A stretch of 64,000 nt of DNA from Dyella jiangningensis (GTDB taxonomy: Bacteria > Pseudomonadota > Gammaproteobacteria > Xanthomonadales > Rhodanobacteraceae): NCBI RefSeq assembly GCF_003264855.1, contig NZ_NFZS01000001.1, forward strand, positions 930,001 to 994,000, in the 5' to 3' direction. Shown one piece after another: positions 53,062-63,579 of this stretch (its first letter is position 1; each line of letters starts with the position of its first letter). The position numbers and the translations under genes are program-made. The notes beneath the pieces were generated by a model that searched no databases, had not been told where the DNA came from, and saw only the letters and a list, made by a program, of their open reading frames with translations.

Positions 53062-53878
53062 GGTGCGCCAGGCGCTGGCCCATGCGGCGGCGACGCTCAA
53101 TGATCGGCTGGAAGCGGAGCTGTTGCTCGTGCACGTCCTGGGCAAACCGCGAAGCTGGCTGATCGCGCATGCGAACGATGAACTGGACGCCGCCCACGCC
53201 GCAGCCTTCGAAGCGCTGGTGCAGCGTCGGAGCGACGGCGAGCCGGTCGCCTATCTCACCGGTCGTCGCGGCTTCTGGTCACTGGACCTGGAAGTCACGC
53301 CCGCCACGCTGATTCCCCGGCCCGAAACCGAGCTGCTGGTGGAGCTGGCGCTGGATCGTCTGCCCGCCACCGGCGCTGCGCGCGTGGCCGACCTGGGCAC
53401 GGGCAGCGGCGCGATTGCGCTCGCCATTGCCCGCGAAAGCCCGGCGGTACGCGTGGTGGCAACCGATGCCAGCGCCGATGCCTTGGCGGTCGCGCAACGC
53501 AATGCGATCGCGCAGCGCATAGGCAATGTGGCGTTCGCGCACGGTGACTGGCTGGCGCCACTGCATGGCCAGGTGTTCGATGTGATCGTTTCCAATCCGC
53601 CGTACATCGAATCCGGCGATCCCCATCTCGGCCAGGGCGACCTGCGTTTCGAACCGATGAGTGCGCTGGCCTCGGGCGCCGATGGCCTGGACGATATCCG
53701 CCGCATCGTGACCGACGCCCGCGCGCACCTGAAACCCGGCGGCTGGCTGTTGATGGAGCACGGCTGGAATCAGGGCGAGGCGGTGCGCGCGTTGTTGCAG
53801 GCTTCCGGCTACCGGGAAGTGTTCACCGCACAGGACCTGGAACAACGCGATCGCGTCAGCGGCGGCCGCCAAGCCTGA
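53054..53878 (+). CDS. prmC: Release factor glutamine methyltransferase PrmC (HemK)
   Basis: A 274-residue SAM-dependent enzyme that methylates the Gln of the GGQ motif in release factors RF1 and RF2. The N-terminal helical domain ends near 75; the Rossmann fold follows with the SAM loop [13 protein letters not shown] (about residue 114) and the catalytic NPPY in [10 protein letters not shown] (about 178). [24 protein letters not shown] is a family signature. Length is typical. The gene usually follows prfA; here it follows a flavoprotein gene. Confidence 0.93.
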   Translation: MAEVRQALAHAAATLNDRLEAELLLVHVLGKPRSWLIAHANDELDAAHAAAFEALVQRRSDGEPVAYLTGRRGFWSLDLEVTPATLIPRPETELLVELALDRLPATGAARVADLGTGSGAIALAIARESPAVRVVATDASADALAVAQRNAIAQRIGNVAFAHGDWLAPLHGQVFDVIVSNPPYIESGDPHLGQGDLRFEPMSALASGADGLDDIRRIVTDARAHLKPGGWLLMEHGWNQGEAVRALLQASGYREVFTAQDLEQRDRVSGGRQA

Positions 53879-53887
53879 CGGCGGCCC

Positions 53888-53912
53888 TGTAGGAGCGCAC
53901 CCAGCGTGCGAT
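53888..53912. repeat. Single degenerate arm of the palindromic repeat
   Basis: TGTAGGAGCGCACCCAGCGT starting at 53888 is an unpaired, slightly diverged arm just after prmC. No inverted partner is seen before the dxs terminator. Confidence 0.7.
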
Positions 53913-53953
53913 TGGCCTTCGATATCCTCCGAGGTTTGGCCATCCAGACGCCC

Positions 53954-53981
53954 AAAAAAAGGCGACCGCCCGGCGGTCGCC
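53954..53981 (-). terminator. Rho-independent terminator of dxs
   Basis: On the minus strand: stem GGCGACCG, loop CCGGG, stem CGGTCGCC, then seven T. It lies about 45 bases after the dxs stop; prmC on the other strand converges on it. Confidence 0.92.
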
Positions 53982-54024
53982 CTTCGCGTACTGGTTGTGC
54001 ACCTGCAGTAGCGCCAGCTTCCGA

Positions 54025-55923
54025 TCAGCCCGCGCTCGCGATGCTCGCTGCCGTCAACTGTGGAAATCGCGCGCGGATCGCGTGGCGGATGCTGGGCAGG
54101 TCCAGGCCGGCCATGGTCAGCACTTCCTCGCGGCTGCCGTGTTCGAGGTACACGTCGGGCAGACCCAGGTGCAGGATCGGCTTGACGATGCCATGCGCCG
54201 CGAGGCACTCGGCCACGCCACTGCCTGCACCGCCGGCGATGGCATTGTCTTCCAGGGTGACGAAGGCGTCGTGCGTCTTCGCCAGCTCGAGGATCATCGC
54301 CTCGTCCAGCGGCTTCACGAAACGCATGTTGACCAGCGTCGCGTCGAATTCGGCGGCGATCTCGGCGGCCGGGGCCAGCATGGCGCCGAAGCTCAGCAGC
54401 GCGAGGCCGCGGCCACGGCGGCGCAGTTCGGCCTTGCCGATCGGCAGCGTGTCCAGGCCCTTGCCGAGCGGCACGCCCATGCCGGTGCCGCGCGGATAAC
54501 GCACCGCGGCCGGTCCGTTGAACTGGAAGCCGGTGCTCAACATCATGCGGCACTCGTTTTCGTCCGCCGGCGCCATGATCACCATGTTCGGCAGGCAACG
54601 CAGGAAGCTGAGGTCGAAGCTGCCCGAGTGCGTGGCGCCATCGGGGCCGACCACGCCCGCGCGGTCGATGGCGAAGGTAACGTCCAGGTTCTGCAACGCC
54701 ACGTCGTGGATGGCCTGGTCGTACGCACGCTGCAGGAAGGTGGAGTAGATCGCCACGACCGGCTTCGCGCCTTCGCAGGCCATGCCGGCCGCCAGCGTCA
54801 CCGCGTGCTGCTCGGCAATCGCCACGTCGAAGTAGCGCTGCGGGTATTCCTTGGAGAAACGCACCAGGCCGGAACCTTCGCGCATGGCGGGCGTGATGCC
54901 CAGCAGGCGCTCGTCGGCCGCGGCCTGGTCGCACAGCCAGTCGCTGAAGACGTCGGTGTAGGTCGGCTTGGACGGGCCGGACTTCTTCACCAGGCCGGCC
55001 TGGGGATCGAACGGTCCCACCGCGTGGTATTCGATCTGCGCCTGCTCGGCGGGCGCATAGCCCTTGCCCTTGGTGGTGATGACGTGCAGCAGCTGCGGGC
55101 CGGGCAGGTCCTTCACCGTGCGCAGCGCGGCGAGCAGCTGCGGGATGTTGTGGCCGTCGATCGGGCCGGTGTAGTGGAAGCCCAGCTCTTCGAACAGCGT
55201 GCTCGGCACGAACATGCCCTTGGCGTGTTCTTCCCAGCGCTTGAAGAAGCGGCCGAACATCGACTGCTTCGGGATCGCGCGCTTGGCGCGCTCGCGCAGC
55301 GCGTTGAGGCGGCGGCTGGAGATCGCGCGCGCGGCCATCTTGGTCAGCGCACCCACGTTCTCGCTGATCGACATGCCGTTGTCGTTGAACACGACCAGCA
55401 TGTTGGGCTCCACGTCGCCGCCGTGGTTCAGCGCTTCGAACGCCATGCCGGCGGTCATCGCGCCGTCGCCGATCACCGCCACGAACTTGCGCGGGTCGCC
55501 CTTGCGCTGCGCGGCGATGGCCATGCCCAGCGCGGCCGAGATCGAGGTGGAGGAGTGGCCGACGCCGAAGGTGTCGTACTCGCTTTCCTCGCGGCGCGGG
55601 AACGGCGCCAGGCCGTCCTTCTTCTTGATGGTGGTGATGCGATCGCGGCGGCCGGTCAGGATCTTGTGCGGGTAGCACTGGTGGCCCACGTCCCAGACCA
55701 GGCGATCGTTCGGCGTATCGAACACGTGGTGCAGGGCGACCGTCAGCTCCACCACGCCCAGGCCGGCACCGAAATGACCACCGGAGCTGGCCACGGCTTC
55801 GATCAGGTACTGGCGCAACTCGTCGGCGACGGCAGGCAGCTCCTCGTCGGGGACGCGACGCAGGTCGGCGGGCGTCTCGATGGGGGCCAGGTGGGGGAAG
55901 CGGGACAGGTCGTTCATCGGCAT
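54025..55923 (-). CDS. dxs: 1-deoxy-D-xylulose-5-phosphate synthase
   Basis: A 632-residue thiamine-diphosphate enzyme that joins pyruvate and glyceraldehyde 3-phosphate, the first step of the non-mevalonate isoprenoid pathway. Visible segments: [20 protein letters not shown], the [13 protein letters not shown] loop, the ThDP motif [18 protein letters not shown] ending in NDN, the pyrimidine site [16 protein letters not shown], and the transketolase C-terminal domain. Two in-frame ATGs (55923 and 55917) are six bases apart; 55923 is annotated. The frame is open to 56037 without support. Confidence 0.95.
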   Translation of the reverse strand: MPMNDLSRFPHLAPIETPADLRRVPDEELPAVADELRQYLIEAVASSGGHFGAGLGVVELTVALHHVFDTPNDRLVWDVGHQCYPHKILTGRRDRITTIKKKDGLAPFPRREESEYDTFGVGHSSTSISAALGMAIAAQRKGDPRKFVAVIGDGAMTAGMAFEALNHGGDVEPNMLVVFNDNGMSISENVGALTKMAARAISSRRLNALRERAKRAIPKQSMFGRFFKRWEEHAKGMFVPSTLFEELGFHYTGPIDGHNIPQLLAALRTVKDLPGPQLLHVITTKGKGYAPAEQAQIEYHAVGPFDPQAGLVKKSGPSKPTYTDVFSDWLCDQAAADERLLGITPAMREGSGLVRFSKEYPQRYFDVAIAEQHAVTLAAGMACEGAKPVVAIYSTFLQRAYDQAIHDVALQNLDVTFAIDRAGVVGPDGATHSGSFDLSFLRCLPNMVIMAPADENECRMMLSTGFQFNGPAAVRYPRGTGMGVPLGKGLDTLPIGKAELRRRGRGLALLSFGAMLAPAAEIAAEFDATLVNMRFVKPLDEAMILELAKTHDAFVTLEDNAIAGGAGSGVAECLAAHGIVKPILHLGLPDVYLEHGSREEVLTMAGLDLPSIRHAIRARFPQLTAASIASAG

Positions 55924-56048
55924 ATTGTTGGACCTGACGGAGGGCGGAGCAAGGGCGACCAAGTGAAAACTTGCTGTTGATCCATGCACATGGCGCTGAC
56001 GCCGGGGGCGCGAGGCTCGGGCCAGGTTTCCCGGCAAAGGATCTTCAC

Positions 56049-56468
<420 letters not shown>

Positions 56469-56481
56469 GCGCGGGACGCGG

Positions 56482-57084
56482 TCAGGCCATGTGTTCCCGC
56501 CGGTCGCGTGGCAGGTGGCTCACCAGGAACTCCATCTGGTCGGCCAGGATGTTGCGGTTGGACAGGATCAGGTGCTCCACCCAGCTGGGGCGGTAGGGCA
56601 CGGCCAGCAGCGGCATGTTGGCCTGCTGCGGGGTGCGGTTGGCCTTTTTCAGGTTGCAGGCCAGGCAAGCGCTGACCACGTTTTCCCAGGTGTCCTTGCC
56701 GCGCTTGGAGATCGGCAGCACGTGGTCGCGGGTCAGCTCGCCGCGGCTGAAACGGTCGCCGCAGTACATGCAGATGTATCGGTCGCGGGCGAACAGGGCG
56801 GTGTTGGTGAGCGCGGGGGCGGGATCGATCGCGTGGTCCCGGCAATGCCCGGTGCTGGCGATGATCGGGTGCAGGGACAACTTGCTCTGCGTGCCGCTGG
56901 CGCGGTTATGGCCGCCGTGCACGGTGAGGCAGGGGTCGCCAAGCGTCCAGGCGACGGCGTCGCGAACGTAGAGGCAAACCGCCTCCTGCCAGCTGATCCA
57001 GTCGAGAATTCGGCCAGCGGCATCCAGCGAAAGCACGCGGGTCGAATGGAGATCGACAACGCGGCTGGGTACTTCCATCAGCAT
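56482..57084 (-). CDS. HNH endonuclease family protein
   Basis: A 200-residue nuclease-fold protein. Zinc-binding CMYCGDRF and CLACNLKK (about residues 116 and 157) flank the HNH core TRDHVLPISKRGKDTWENVV (His at about 131, Asn at about 143). N-terminal residues 1-90 (SRVVDLHSTRVLSLDAAGRILDWISWQEAV) are typical of a common bacterial HNH protein with no defined partner. ATG 57084 follows AAGGACGG; the frame is open to 57189. No restriction methylase or phage gene is nearby, so a housekeeping role is more likely than defence. Confidence 0.87.
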   Translation of the reverse strand: MLMEVPSRVVDLHSTRVLSLDAAGRILDWISWQEAVCLYVRDAVAWTLGDPCLTVHGGHNRASGTQSKLSLHPIIASTGHCRDHAIDPAPALTNTALFARDRYICMYCGDRFSRGELTRDHVLPISKRGKDTWENVVSACLACNLKKANRTPQQANMPLLAVPYRPSWVEHLILSNRNILADQMEFLVSHLPRDRREHMA

Positions 57085-57282
57085 GCAAAACCGTCCTTCA
57101 ACCAATGCGAATGAACGTTCGGGCGATGCAACGAAGCTTTGGAGCCTGCCTGCCTCCGCGCACGGAACAGGCTCTATTCGCTTGAGCATAGACCATATCC
57201 ATGACAGAACACACGCAAATGATTGTCGCGGCAGGGAGAACCGGGTCCGGGAAGGGGGTTCGCGGGGCGCGCCGGGCGCTGA

Positions 57283-57318
57283 TATAGTGTTCGTTCATCT
57301 GTAACCCGGGGCCGGGTT
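57283..57318 (+). promoter_or_regulatory. Candidate promoter and leader hairpin of the SapC family gene
   Basis: A -10-like TATAGT is at 57283-57288 with only a weak -35 (TTCGCG at 57259-57264). The GC-rich leader of about 75 bases begins with the inverted repeat AACCCGG-GG-CCGGGTT (57303-57318) and runs to the GTG start at 57371. Confidence 0.4.
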
Positions 57319-57370
57319 TGGGAGGGGGAGCCTGGGTGGCGACCCCGGCACGGCAGGGAGAGGTATCAAA

Positions 57371-58135
57371 GTGGCTGAAGTTCTTTTCTACGAGCGTCCC
57401 GTTCCGCTCAACCGCAACGACCACAAGGATCTGCGCATCAGGCCGATCCCGAACCTGAAGTTCGCCAAGACCGTGCACTCGGTCCCGCTGACCGGCGTGG
57501 AATTCCCCGCTGCGGCGCGCGACCTGCCGATCCTGTTCGGTGGCCAGTCGGCGGAAGACGCCGGCCCGATGGCCCTGCTGGGCCTGCGCCAGAACGAGAA
57601 CCTGTTCGTCGACGCCGACGGCGTGTGGGAACAGAACATCTACATCCCGGCCTTCGTGCGCCGCTATCCGTTCGTGCTGGCCGAGAAGCCGGCGGGTGCG
57701 GAAGGCGATGACTTCACCGTATTCCTCGACGAAGCCTACGAAGGCTTCGGCACCACCGACGGCGACCGCCTCTTCAAGGAAGACGGCAGCGACACCGAGA
57801 TGCTGGCCAATGCCGTGCGTTTCCTCGGCGAATTCCAGCAGCACGTGACGCGCACGCAGTGGTTCATGGAGCAGCTGCGCAAGCACGACCTGCTTGAGCC
57901 GCGCAACATCCGCCTGGAAAAGGACGGCAAGGCCATCAATCTCAATGGCCTGTTCGTGGTCAGCGAAGAGAAGCTGCGCCAGCTCGACGAAAAGACCTCG
58001 CTGGAATTCCTGCGCGAGGGCGTGTTCGGCTGGATCTACGCGCACCTGCTCTCGCTGAGCAACATCGACCGCGTGTCGCAGCGGCTCAGCCAGCGCGAGC
58101 AGGCCGAAGAAGCCACTGCCGCGATCAAGAACTGA
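57371..58135 (+). CDS. SapC family protein
   Basis: A 254-residue protein of the SapC family (PF07277), so named from S-layer gene clusters. It shows the family pattern LNRNDHKDLRIRP near the start, then VEFPAAARDLPILF, NLFVDADGVWEQNIYIPAFVRRYPFVLA and a C-terminal NGLFVVSEEKLRQLDE segment. It starts with GTG at 57371 after GGAGAGG. No signal peptide or transmembrane segment is seen, so it is probably cytoplasmic. No S-layer genes are near; function is unproven. A 10-bp-stem hairpin at 58145-58172 follows. Confidence 0.87.
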   Translation: MAEVLFYERPVPLNRNDHKDLRIRPIPNLKFAKTVHSVPLTGVEFPAAARDLPILFGGQSAEDAGPMALLGLRQNENLFVDADGVWEQNIYIPAFVRRYPFVLAEKPAGAEGDDFTVFLDEAYEGFGTTDGDRLFKEDGSDTEMLANAVRFLGEFQQHVTRTQWFMEQLRKHDLLEPRNIRLEKDGKAINLNGLFVVSEEKLRQLDEKTSLEFLREGVFGWIYAHLLSLSNIDRVSQRLSQREQAEEATAAIKN

Positions 58136-58144
58136 CGTTCCCGT

Positions 58145-58172
58145 CGCCGCGGCATCGAAAGGTGCCGCGGCG
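58145..58172 (+). terminator. Strong hairpin after the SapC family gene
   Basis: Perfect 10-bp stem CGCCGCGGCA/TGCCGCGGCG with an 8-base loop begins 9 bases after the stop. No clear T-run follows, so it may be a factor-assisted end or stabiliser. Confidence 0.5.
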
Positions 58173-58335
58173 TCGTGCCCGTGGTGCGCAAGGCACCGCG
58201 TTGCCGCCTCGCCTCCGCGATGCGGTCCTCACATCTTCCAAGCATGCGCAAGCGATATGCTGATTCCGCGCGGGACCTCGGCGCCCTTGGACTGGACGCA
58301 GCAGCGCTTCCGCGGTTTCCCCATGGGACACCGGC

Positions 58336-58737
58336 ATGTCGGAGCAGAACAAGCGAGTCGTTCTGGACTATGTGGATGCGTTCAATCGCGGCGATCTCGA
58401 CGCGGTGTGCGCGCTGTTCGCCGCGGATGCACTGATCCACGGCGCCCTCGGCTGGGGCGGCCTCGATATCGCCAGGCCGCTTTGGGGTGAGCTGATGCGC
58501 TGCTTCCAGGTAAGCCTGGAAGTCGACGGCATGGTCGCCGAAGGCGATACGGTTGCCGTGCGCTATACCGAACGTGGCCGGTCGGTGGATTCGTTCCAGG
58601 GTGGGCCGGTTACCGGGCGAGACTACGAAATGGTCGCGATGGAATGGTTCGCCGTGAGGGAAGGCCACATCGAGCGCCGCTGGGGCGCACGCGATGCCGC
58701 GACGATGTTTCGACAACTGGGCTTGCCGTTGAGCTAG
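58336..58737 (+). CDS. SnoaL-like/NTF2-fold polyketide-cyclase-type protein
   Basis: A 133-residue cone-shaped alpha+beta barrel protein. The opening NKRVVLDYVDAFNRGDLDAVCALFAADALIHG is characteristic of the SnoaL-like ester-cyclase group, and EMVAMEWFAVREGHIERRWGARD is the later strand pair. Substrate and catalytic role are unknown; many members bind small hydrophobic molecules. It converges on and overlaps by 4 bases the DUF899 gene (58734-58737). Confidence 0.85.
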   Translation: MSEQNKRVVLDYVDAFNRGDLDAVCALFAADALIHGALGWGGLDIARPLWGELMRCFQVSLEVDGMVAEGDTVAVRYTERGRSVDSFQGGPVTGRDYEMVAMEWFAVREGHIERRWGARDAATMFRQLGLPLS

Positions 58738-59459
58738 CGCGCCGGATCAGCCTGCCTTTCGTACCGGAGGCTGGGACGCCAATCCGCGCCGCGCCCTTCC
58801 GGCGTGCAGTCGAGCAGGTTCCACAGCGGCCAGATCGGATCGACGTGCCGCGGATCCTGGCCAGGCTCCGATGGCACGAACATCAGCTCGCTGCACCACG
58901 TGTGATGGATGCGGCCATCGCGCCGCGTGAACACGTTGAGCGCAGGCATCTGCCGGCCGTCGGCGGTTTCGCCGTGGTAGTCGGTGTTGTACGTGTTGTG
59001 CGCGGACGACAGCAGGCGCAGGTGACGCCAGCCGCGTTCGCGCGCGAAATGGCGGATGTGCTGGATCGGCGACTTCGCCACCACGGCGACATTGATACGC
59101 TGGCGCAGATGGGGCATTTCGCCGTCGAGTGCATCGAGGATGGACGAGCATGAAGGGCAGGGCTGCGCCATCGCCGGACCGAACATGAAACTATAGACGG
59201 CCAAACTGTTCTTGCCGTCTTCGAACAGGTCGGAAAGCCGCACTCGCCGTTCGACATCGGTATCGACAGGTGTGTCGCCTTCATCGTCGAAGAAATAATC
59301 GACCGGTACTTCGCCACCAAGAGGCAGGGCACGTCGCAGTGCGGCGACGCCTTCCACCTGGCGACGCAGTTCTATTTCCGCATGCAGCAGGCGATCGCGT
59401 GCAACACGGTAGGCGAGGCTTTCCCCGGGAAATCGCACGGTATGCAACGGCTGGCTCAT
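58734..59459 (-). CDS. DUF899 family thioredoxin-like protein
   Basis: A 241-residue protein of the DUF899 family. Recognisable parts are the starting RDRLLHAEIELRRQVEGVAALRRALPLG, YFFDDEG, LFEDGKNSLAVYSFMFGP and the CPSCSSILDALDGE motif (Cys near residues 101 and 104), which corresponds to the CxxC position of a thioredoxin fold. The segment HIRHFARERGWRHLRLLSS and a C-terminal WNLLDCTPEGRG are typical. Function is not established; many bacteria carry several copies. Confidence 0.87.
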   Translation of the reverse strand: MSQPLHTVRFPGESLAYRVARDRLLHAEIELRRQVEGVAALRRALPLGGEVPVDYFFDDEGDTPVDTDVERRVRLSDLFEDGKNSLAVYSFMFGPAMAQPCPSCSSILDALDGEMPHLRQRINVAVVAKSPIQHIRHFARERGWRHLRLLSSAHNTYNTDYHGETADGRQMPALNVFTRRDGRIHHTWCSELMFVPSEPGQDPRHVDPIWPLWNLLDCTPEGRGADWRPSLRYERQADPAR

Positions 59460-59525
59460 GGCACTCCACCTCGTGCAGCGGCCGCGCGCGCCGCGGTCAT
59501 GCGCCCCCGTGCGTAGCGCTGCGTG

Positions 59526-59999
59526 TCAGCGGACGGGCTTGGCCAGGCGCAGCAGGTCGGCGGCGTAGCCGGCGCTTTCGTAGATCGCCCGCGCCCGTTC
59601 GTTGCCGGGGAATACCGCCAGCGTCACCAGATGGCAGCGATGTTCCCGCGCCCAGCTTTCGGCATGCTCGAGCAAGGCGCGACCCACGCCGCGGCCCTCG
59701 TGTTGCTGCGCCACGGCGACGTCCGAGATGTGGCAGTTGCTGCGGCCGGTGAAGTAATCCTGCGTCTTCTGCAGATGGATGAAACCCACCGGTTCACCGT
59801 CGTCGTCCTCGGCCACGAACAGGAAGCTGTTGGCGGGTTGATCGTCGAGGTGGTGGCGCAGGTCGTTGCGGATACCCTCGATGCATTCGTGGCGCCTTCG
59901 CCACGGCGGCAGGGTGAAATCCACGAAGCGGGGCACCAGGCCAAGGATGAAGTCGTCATCGTCATCGGCGAGGCGGATCAGGTACGTGGCATCGCTCAT
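59526..59999 (-). CDS. GNAT family N-acetyltransferase
   Basis: A 157-residue acetyltransferase. The acetyl-CoA loop QHEGRGVGRALLEHAE (motif A, R/Q-x-x-G-x-G/A) is at about residues 104-119, and motif B covers ALAVFPGNERARAIYESAGY. The N-terminal acidic start (LADDDDDF) is unusual. Substrate cannot be assigned. The gene stands alone on the minus strand. Confidence 0.9.
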   Translation of the reverse strand: MSDATYLIRLADDDDDFILGLVPRFVDFTLPPWRRRHECIEGIRNDLRHHLDDQPANSFLFVAEDDDGEPVGFIHLQKTQDYFTGRSNCHISDVAVAQQHEGRGVGRALLEHAESWAREHRCHLVTLAVFPGNERARAIYESAGYAADLLRLAKPVR

Positions 60000-60084
60000 G
60001 CGGGCTGACCGGACTAGCGAGAGGGTTTGCCGTTTTTACACCCGCCGCGGGTCGGCGGGTAGTACCTGGATGCCATGCAGGATC

Positions 60085-60225
60085 GGTGGGAGCGCACCCT
60101 GTGCGCGACGAGGCGGAGATTTGTCCCGCACGGATGAGATGCCTTGGGACAGGGTATTTCGCCTTGGCCGCAAGCGGTTTGACGGTCACCCACCTCGGCG
60201 GTCGCGCACAGGGCGCGCTCCCACA
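60085..60225. repeat. Wide-spaced pair of palindromic repeat arms (CCCTGTGCG variant)
   Basis: GTGGGAGCGCACCCTGTGCG at 60085 and the inverted GCGCACAGGGCGCGCTCCCA near 60204-60225 face each other across about 95 bases. Both arms carry the CTGTG/CACAG core, as in the pair at 21313. Confidence 0.82.
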
Positions 60226-60237
60226 GGGCTTGGCCGC

Positions 60238-60270
60238 AAAAAAAGGCCCTCTCGGTGAGAGGGCCTTTTG
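60238..60270 (-). terminator. Terminator of the acyl-CoA dehydrogenase gene
   Basis: Stem AAGGCCCTCTC/GAGAGGGCCTT with a 3-base loop GGT; on the minus strand it is followed by a run of T (60245 down to 60238). On the plus strand a shorter T-run is present, so it may work both ways. Confidence 0.92.
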
Positions 60271-60273
60271 TCA

Positions 60274-62049
<1,776 letters not shown>

Positions 62050-62085
62050 GGCGAAGTTCCTTCGTTGGTGATGCGGGCGCGGTGT

Positions 62086-62568
62086 TCAGCGCCAGGTGTT
62101 AGGGATGCCCGGCACCGGCGAGAGCCAGTCGTTGCCGTGGAAAGTGAAATCGCGCGCCTTGTCTTCCTGTTCCGGCTTGGCGTGCGCATTGCCGTTGACG
62201 CTGTAGGGCACGCTGCCGGCGCTGCCCTTGGCCGCCGCGGTCTTCAGCGTGGCCGTCATCTCAGGGGTGGGGAGCACGTCGATCTGGGTGACGTCGGCGG
62301 CGAACGGCGGGATGTCCAGGTCGAAGCGGCTGTGCAGGCGTACCGGCACCAGTTCCGCCACCTTCAGTTCGCCGTCGAGCGAGCTGAAATCCATGCTGCC
62401 GTAGCTGTTGTTCTGGATGCGCACGGTAAGGCGCCACTGGCCGTCCGGCCGCGTGGTCATCTCCTGGATGCTCACGGTAGGCGGAAACACGCTCTTCTTC
62501 GGCGGGCCGCAAGCCACCAGGCCAGCCACCAGAGCACCGAGCGCTACACCACGAAGCAGTCGTCCCAT
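62086..62568 (-). CDS. Lipoprotein, LEA type 2-like
   Basis: A 160-residue lipoprotein. A lipobox, LVAGLVAC, places the lipidated Cys at residue 20. The mature part has a beta-sandwich pattern TVSIQEMTTRPDGQWRLTVRIQNNSYG and FSSLDGELKV that resembles the WHy/LEA type 2 fold found in some bacterial lipoproteins. Function is unknown. GAGGTGAA precedes the ATG. With the acyl-CoA dehydrogenase gene it forms a two-gene unit behind the CAAAC-N4-GTTTG operator. Confidence 0.82.
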   Translation of the reverse strand: MGRLLRGVALGALVAGLVACGPPKKSVFPPTVSIQEMTTRPDGQWRLTVRIQNNSYGSMDFSSLDGELKVAELVPVRLHSRFDLDIPPFAADVTQIDVLPTPEMTATLKTAAAKGSAGSVPYSVNGNAHAKPEQEDKARDFTFHGNDWLSPVPGIPNTWR

Positions 62569-62577
62569 GGGTTCACC

Positions 62578-62593
62578 TCAAACGATTGTTTGA
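62578..62593. promoter_or_regulatory. PsrA-like operator upstream of lipoprotein/acyl-CoA dehydrogenase
   Basis: TCAAAC-GATT-GTTTGA is a perfect inverted repeat 9 bases before the lipoprotein start. It fits the CAAAC-N2-4-GTTTG motif bound by PsrA, a TetR-type regulator of fatty-acid oxidation described in Pseudomonas and Shewanella. A -10-like TAAGAT on the minus strand lies just upstream (near 62595-62600). A bound repressor would therefore block transcription start. Confidence 0.62.
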
Positions 62594-62754
62594 ATCTTAG
62601 CAGGATGACCTTGCCCTCTGTCACGGGGGCATCCATACGCCTGGCGATCTCATCCGGTATGCGATCACGCGGGTGTGACGGCGGTGCGGGAGGTTCCCAT
62701 GGCGCATCGCAACAGGCATCATCGCGGGCTCTCCCACCCGAATTCAGCCTGCCC

Positions 62755-63222
62755 ATGACCCGACGTATCGTTGCCCGCCGCTCTCCCATCCATGGCAATG
62801 GCGTTTTCGCCGTCGCCCCGATCAAGAAGGGCGAGGAGATCATCGAATACAAGGGCACGCTGATGACCCACGTCGAAGCCGACACGATGTACGGCGACGG
62901 TGGCGAGACGGGCCATACCTTCCTGTTCACGCTCAACGACTATTACCTGATCGACGCCAACCGCAAGGGCAACACGGCGCGCTGGATCAACCACAGCTGC
63001 GATCCCAACTGCCAGGCGCTGATCGAGGAAGCCGAAAACGGCGATCCGCGCAAGGACCGCGTGCTGATCGAAGCCATCCGCAACATCAAGCCCGGCGAAG
63101 AGCTGACCTACGACTACGGCATCACGCTGGACGTGCCGCACACCGCACGCCTCAAGAAGCTGTGGAAGTGCCTGTGCGGCTCGAAGAACTGTACGGGTAC
63201 GTTGTTGAAGTCCAAGCGCTGA
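62755..63222 (+). CDS. SET domain protein (putative lysine methyltransferase)
   Basis: A 155-residue, nearly pure SET domain. It begins RIVARRSPIHGNGVFA, has GEEIIEYKGTL, the SAM-site and pseudoknot elements WINHSCDPNC (about residue 78) and GEELTYDYG (about 118), and ends with a Cys-rich post-SET motif CLCGSKNCTG (C-x-C-x4-C). Such proteins transfer methyl groups to protein lysines; bacterial targets are mostly unknown. The start at 62755 has a weak Shine-Dalgarno; the frame stays open upstream. It is divergent from the lipoprotein gene. Confidence 0.9.
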   Translation: MTRRIVARRSPIHGNGVFAVAPIKKGEEIIEYKGTLMTHVEADTMYGDGGETGHTFLFTLNDYYLIDANRKGNTARWINHSCDPNCQALIEEAENGDPRKDRVLIEAIRNIKPGEELTYDYGITLDVPHTARLKKLWKCLCGSKNCTGTLLKSKR

Positions 63223-63242
63223 GCAATCACCGCCGCATACCT

Positions 63243-63558
63243 TGTAGGAGCGCACCTGTGCGCGACCGCCGGGCTGAAATCTGCTACGCCGCGCGGTTCT
63301 CGCGCGGCGTTTGTTTTATACGCTGATGCGCTGGCATGGGCGAAGACGGGATGCATGGGTTATCCCACGCCGCGATCGCGCACTGGGTGCGCTCCTACAG
63401 AGGTTGGGGTTTTGCCGTGAGCGGCGTACTTCCGTATCACTGTAGGAGCGCACCCAGTGCGCGACCGCAGAGGTGAGGATTATCTCGTTGGGAGGTTGTC
63501 GCAGCCACGGCCGGCGACGGTCGCGGGCTGGGGCGGCGCCCCGGGTGCGCCCCTACAG
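63243..63558. repeat. Several palindromic repeat arms near the right edge
   Basis: A forward arm of variant form starts at 63243, an inverted arm at 63374-63400, a forward arm at 63441-63469, and a weakly diverged inverted arm (GGGTGCGCCCCTACAG) ends near 63557. Spacing is irregular, unlike the exact arrays at 25771 and 44076. Confidence 0.8.
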
Positions 63559-63579
63559 AGGTAGGTGGCTCCGTCGCGA

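Noticed and set aside
56482-57084. HNH protein as part of a defence or mobile element
   Set aside because: Neighbours are dxs, an iron permease family gene and a SapC family gene; no methylase, integrase, phage or transposase genes are present.
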